Positions 12,082 through 14,722 of a stretch of 14,722 nt of DNA are shown here, one piece after another. The stretch spans positions 1 through 14,722 of the forward strand of contig JAFXFQ010000011.1 of assembly GCA_017520365.1 (NCBI GenBank), written 5' to 3'. The DNA comes from Clostridia bacterium. Its GTDB lineage: Bacteria > Bacillota > Clostridia > Oscillospirales > CAG-272. Both the position numbers and the translations under genes were made by a program. How positions within the stretch are numbered: the stretch's first letter is position 1; every line of letters begins with the position of its first letter. Below the pieces are notes generated by a model, which was not told the DNA's origin, did no database searches, and saw only the letters and a program-made list of their open reading frames with translations.

Positions 12082-14722
12082 TTAGCCTGCGTAAGAGGTG
12101 TCGGGAGATTCTGTGATGGTGTTGCTGACAATGATCTGTCCATCCTTGATAGCAAATACGTTCCAGTATCTTGCAGCCGCAAGGCTTGTGGGTACGTTAT
12201 ATACAGCCACAAGGGTATTTCCGCGCTCGATGGTAACACGGGCCTCTGATGTGGGAATCTCGCCTGTACCTGCATATTTGTGAACGTAGAAATAGTAAGC
12301 TCCGTCTGTCAACGTGACAAGCGTGATATGCTCGGGACCGTAGCTGCTGGTATCATCGTAATCCAGATTACATACCTCAATGTCTCCGTCATACTTAGAT
12401 TTGTCGCTGTAAAATACGTGGAAGGTTCCGCCGTTGGTAAGAGGTCCGACAAGGTGAGAGTCAAGGTCTCTCGGGTTTGCACCCCAGCTGAGAGTGATCA
12501 GGTAGTTATCGCCCTCTCCCTCACCAAGCACGGGTGTGATCACGCCGTTCTGGTTATCTGTTGTCTCGTCGGGAATAACGATGATATTGAAGTAGGAGGT
12601 AGTAAACTCTTCCTTTGATGCTCTTACTGTATAGTTACCGATGGGAAGCTCGATCTCGTAATCACCGTCAGAATCGGAAGTGGTGGATGCAACAGCCTCT
12701 GCAGTTTCAGACTTGTTGTTCCAGTCGGGGAGGAACTCAAGGGTAACTCCGTCCTCGCCTTCGCCTGTGAGAGAGTTCATGACCTTTCCGCTTGCAGCGC
12801 CTTCATCGCCCTCCTCGCCCTCAATCATAAGGAATGTCTCCATATACGTGGTCCGGTCGGGCTCTACCGTTGCATGGCACTTAAAGTCAATGTAGCCGTC
12901 GTGGGAAATCTTGATCGTATACTCGCCAACGTGAAGCTCAACTGAATATGCGCCGTTTGAGTCGGCAGTCTTAGTTGTATAAAGCTCTCCGTCCTTGTAT
13001 ATCTCAATCAAAGCGCCGGGAAGCACGGTAACACGGTCCTCGGCATCGCAGATCTTACCTTCAAGGGTTCCCTTTGTTACTGTAAGGATAGTGACAGTCT
13101 GTGCGCTGTCCTCTACTTCAAAGATCTCGTGGTAGGAAACGCCCTCCACGGAGCAAAGTGCAATATACTCACCCTTATACAGGTACTCGGCAAACTTAGT
13201 GTTTCCGCCGCCGTAATTTTCTCCTGCGTAATTGGTGATAACGGTCTCAACGTTGGGTATCTCGTTTCCGTCCTCGTCCTTTACAACGAACTCGGTTCTG
13301 TATTTCTTGTTGGGACATTCACCCCAGCCGAAGGTAATCTCTCCCTCAAAGACACTTGCTGCGTCATTCAACAGAGATATGTAGCACTTGGGGGATATGG
13401 GGAAATGGCCGCTTGCCTTTACGATATCGATATTTATCAGCTTTCCTGAAAGCTTATTCTTGTCGTCCTTCTTGTTCTTCTTACCGGGCTTAAGATTGTA
13501 GGTAAGGGATGCATTTGCCTCAAAGAACCAGGATACGTCGCAGTCGAGGCACGCATTGCAGGCATGCATATCGTCTGTCGTCGTTTCCTCAAGATAATCG
13601 GAGCGCAGAACCAGTGTTGCCTCTACCTGTAAGCCGCCGAAGATAGTAAGCTTAGCCTCAAGAACCTCTTCAAGGAATTCCACGCCAACCTCCACCTTGG
13701 GGCCTGCCTTTACGGTGAATTTACCCTCGCCGTAGAACTTGGTTGTCTCTTCCTTCTTGTCTATCTTCTGCTTGCCGTTAATGTTGCTGAAGATAAAGCC
13801 GCTTCTTGATTTGTTGGTATATTCAACTGTGATTCCTGCTGAAAGCTCTGCCTCCAGAGGAATAAACGGTGTTGTTGTAATGGTAAGGCCGGGGATATTG
13901 GTGGGTATCTTCAGCTTACCAAGCTTTATTTCAGTAAGTGCCTTCTCTTCCTGAGCATCCTCAAGAAGATCATCATTATTTGTGAATACAGACAAGGTTA
14001 TGCTTGCCTTGATGTTTGTACCGGTAATCAAGGAGAAGGTAAACTCATCCTTAGCAAACCATCTGATGTCGTATGCTATCTTGATTTCAGCGCTAAAGCT
14101 GCCGGTAAGGCTACCCTCAAGCTTCAGCCATTCGGTAAGCTCCTTCTCAAAGCTTCCGCCAAGCTCAGCATTGAATTCGCCGCCGACACTTACATCCTCG
14201 TCACTGGCAGCCAGTGAAACGCCTGCGCCCTGAAGCTCTGCGCTTTCGGCATATACGACCGTATCCACCTTCACCACGTCATATGCCTCATAAAGCTCCA
14301 TATCCTTATCAGGGGTGAGGCGCACGGTGTTGGAATCAAGCTCAAGAACGTTTTCTACCTTAATAAGATGAGTCGTATCCTCTATGTATACGTAATCACC
14401 GGGCTCAAGATCGCTTATCTCGTCACCGGGATTCTCGAATTCATAGTATTCCTCGACGTTGTCGCTTTCCTCACCGGAATCGTCCAGGTTATTGATATAG
14501 GTGAAGATATTCTCACCGCGGCCGGGCTCAACGACCACAACGTTCTCGTTCAGTACGCCGAAATTGTTATCCTCAGAATCATCAAAATTAACAACGTATC
14601 TGTCTTCAAAGTCATGGATAGTCTGCTTTTCGAAATTCTTATAAGCAGTTGTATTCTGAAGGTCGGTAAAGCGGTCACACATCTCCTCGCCCGCAGAATC
14701 TACGAGAGAAGCCTTAATGATA
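12082..14722 (-). CDS. Large beta-rich protein with carboxypeptidase-regulatory-like and YfaP-like domains (5' partial)
   Basis: The frame stays open to the right edge. An ATG at 14682 is not a convincing start: codons before it (IIKASLVDSAGEE) look coding, and the GGAG lies directly against it. From that Met, 866 residues are visible. Residues 160-430 are beta-rich with alternating hydrophobics and contain HACNACLDCDVSW (373-385). Two carboxypeptidase-regulatory-like beta-sandwich modules follow at about 538-618 (GAYSVELHVGEYTIKISHDGY) and 630-718 (GDYEIELPIGNYTVRASKEEF). The last 140 residues contain LSWGANPRDLDSHLVGP (731-747), the start pattern of YfaP/DUF2135-like domains, and end in YAG. 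No anchor is seen at the C-terminus. Probably secreted or surface-located; function unknown. It converges on the sipW operon and is not part of it. Confidence 0.75.
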   Translation of the reverse strand, partial: IIKASLVDSAGEEMCDRFTDLQNTTAYKNFEKQTIHDFEDRYVVNFDDSEDNNFGVLNENVVVVEPGRGENIFTYINNLDDSGEESDNVEEYYEFENPGDEISDLEPGDYVYIEDTTHLIKVENVLELDSNTVRLTPDKDMELYEAYDVVKVDTVVYAESAELQGAGVSLAASDEDVSVGGEFNAELGGSFEKELTEWLKLEGSLTGSFSAEIKIAYDIRWFAKDEFTFSLITGTNIKASITLSVFTNNDDLLEDAQEEKALTEIKLGKLKIPTNIPGLTITTTPFIPLEAELSAGITVEYTNKSRSGFIFSNINGKQKIDKKEETTKFYGEGKFTVKAGPKVEVGVEFLEEVLEAKLTIFGGLQVEATLVLRSDYLEETTTDDMHACNACLDCDVSWFFEANASLTYNLKPGKKNKKDDKNKLSGKLINIDIVKASGHFPISPKCYISLLNDAASVFEGEITFGWGECPNKKYRTEFVVKDEDGNEIPNVETVITNYAGENYGGGNTKFAEYLYKGEYIALCSVEGVSYHEIFEVEDSAQTVTILTVTKGTLEGKICDAEDRVTVLPGALIEIYKDGELYTTKTADSNGAYSVELHVGEYTIKISHDGYIDFKCHATVEPDRTTYMETFLMIEGEEGDEGAASGKVMNSLTGEGEDGVTLEFLPDWNNKSETAEAVASTTSDSDGDYEIELPIGNYTVRASKEEFTTSYFNIIVIPDETTDNQNGVITPVLGEGEGDNYLITLSWGANPRDLDSHLVGPLTNGGTFHVFYSDKSKYDGDIEVCNLDYDDTSSYGPEHITLVTLTDGAYYFYVHKYAGTGEIPTSEARVTIERGNTLVAVYNVPTSLAAARYWNVFAIKDGQIIVSNTITESPDTSYAG

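Noticed and set aside
12098..14233. Several plus-strand open frames opposite the large leftward gene
   Set aside because: They are low-complexity reverse images of the biased codons of the minus-strand gene, without ribosome binding sites.
14680..14682. ATG as the true start of the large leftward gene
   Set aside because: The upstream in-frame codons are open to the window edge and look like protein, there is no signal peptide after this Met, and the purine run touches the ATG with no spacing.

Overview
The window looks like an accessory, surface-focused stretch of an anaerobic Firmicute chromosome, probably Oscillospiraceae/Ruminococcus-like. This is inferred from the C-terminal part of a type I dockerin at the left edge, strong AGGAGG-type ribosome binding sites, sigma-A type promoters and the families present. 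No species is claimed.

Layout. (1) 2-145: end of a dockerin protein (+), followed by two stem-loops that separate it from a leftward pair. (2) 2416-253 (-): an AraC-family regulator followed by an MFS transporter related to the fucose/sugar permease group, with a TTGAAA-17-TATACT promoter. (3) 2705-3523 (+): a TrmH/SpoU-family RNA methyltransferase with a TTGACA-17-TACAAT promoter. (4) 3687-11990 (+): the main feature, a six-gene operon with a TTGAAA-17-TATAAT promoter and a strong terminator. It encodes an ER-type (Ser/His) SipW-like signal peptidase, three TasA/camelysin-like secreted proteins, a 1557-residue secreted InlB/MucBP-type repeat protein carrying a large His/Cys array, and a fourth SipW-type substrate. 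(5) 12082-14722 (-): the 3' part of a large protein with carboxypeptidase-regulatory-like and YfaP/DUF2135-like domains, convergent with the operon and open at the right edge.

How the genes may work together. In Bacillus, SipW processes TasA-type subunits, which polymerise into extracellular fibres. Here a dedicated SipW is followed by several divergent TasA-like proteins and a giant adhesin-like protein with a normal signal peptide. The simplest reading is a self-contained extracellular fibre or adhesion system: a major subunit (first TasA-like gene), minor or cap subunits, and a very large ligand- or metal-binding partner. This is inference; it is the part of the window most likely to be an under-described system. 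Specific oddities are ten H-x-H-x3-C-type units inserted inside a beta-repeat domain, an in-frame TGA followed by a coding-like tail in the first TasA-like gene, a sipW start that does not fit its Shine-Dalgarno sequence, and a C-terminal WLDGN tail in place of an LPXTG sorting signal.
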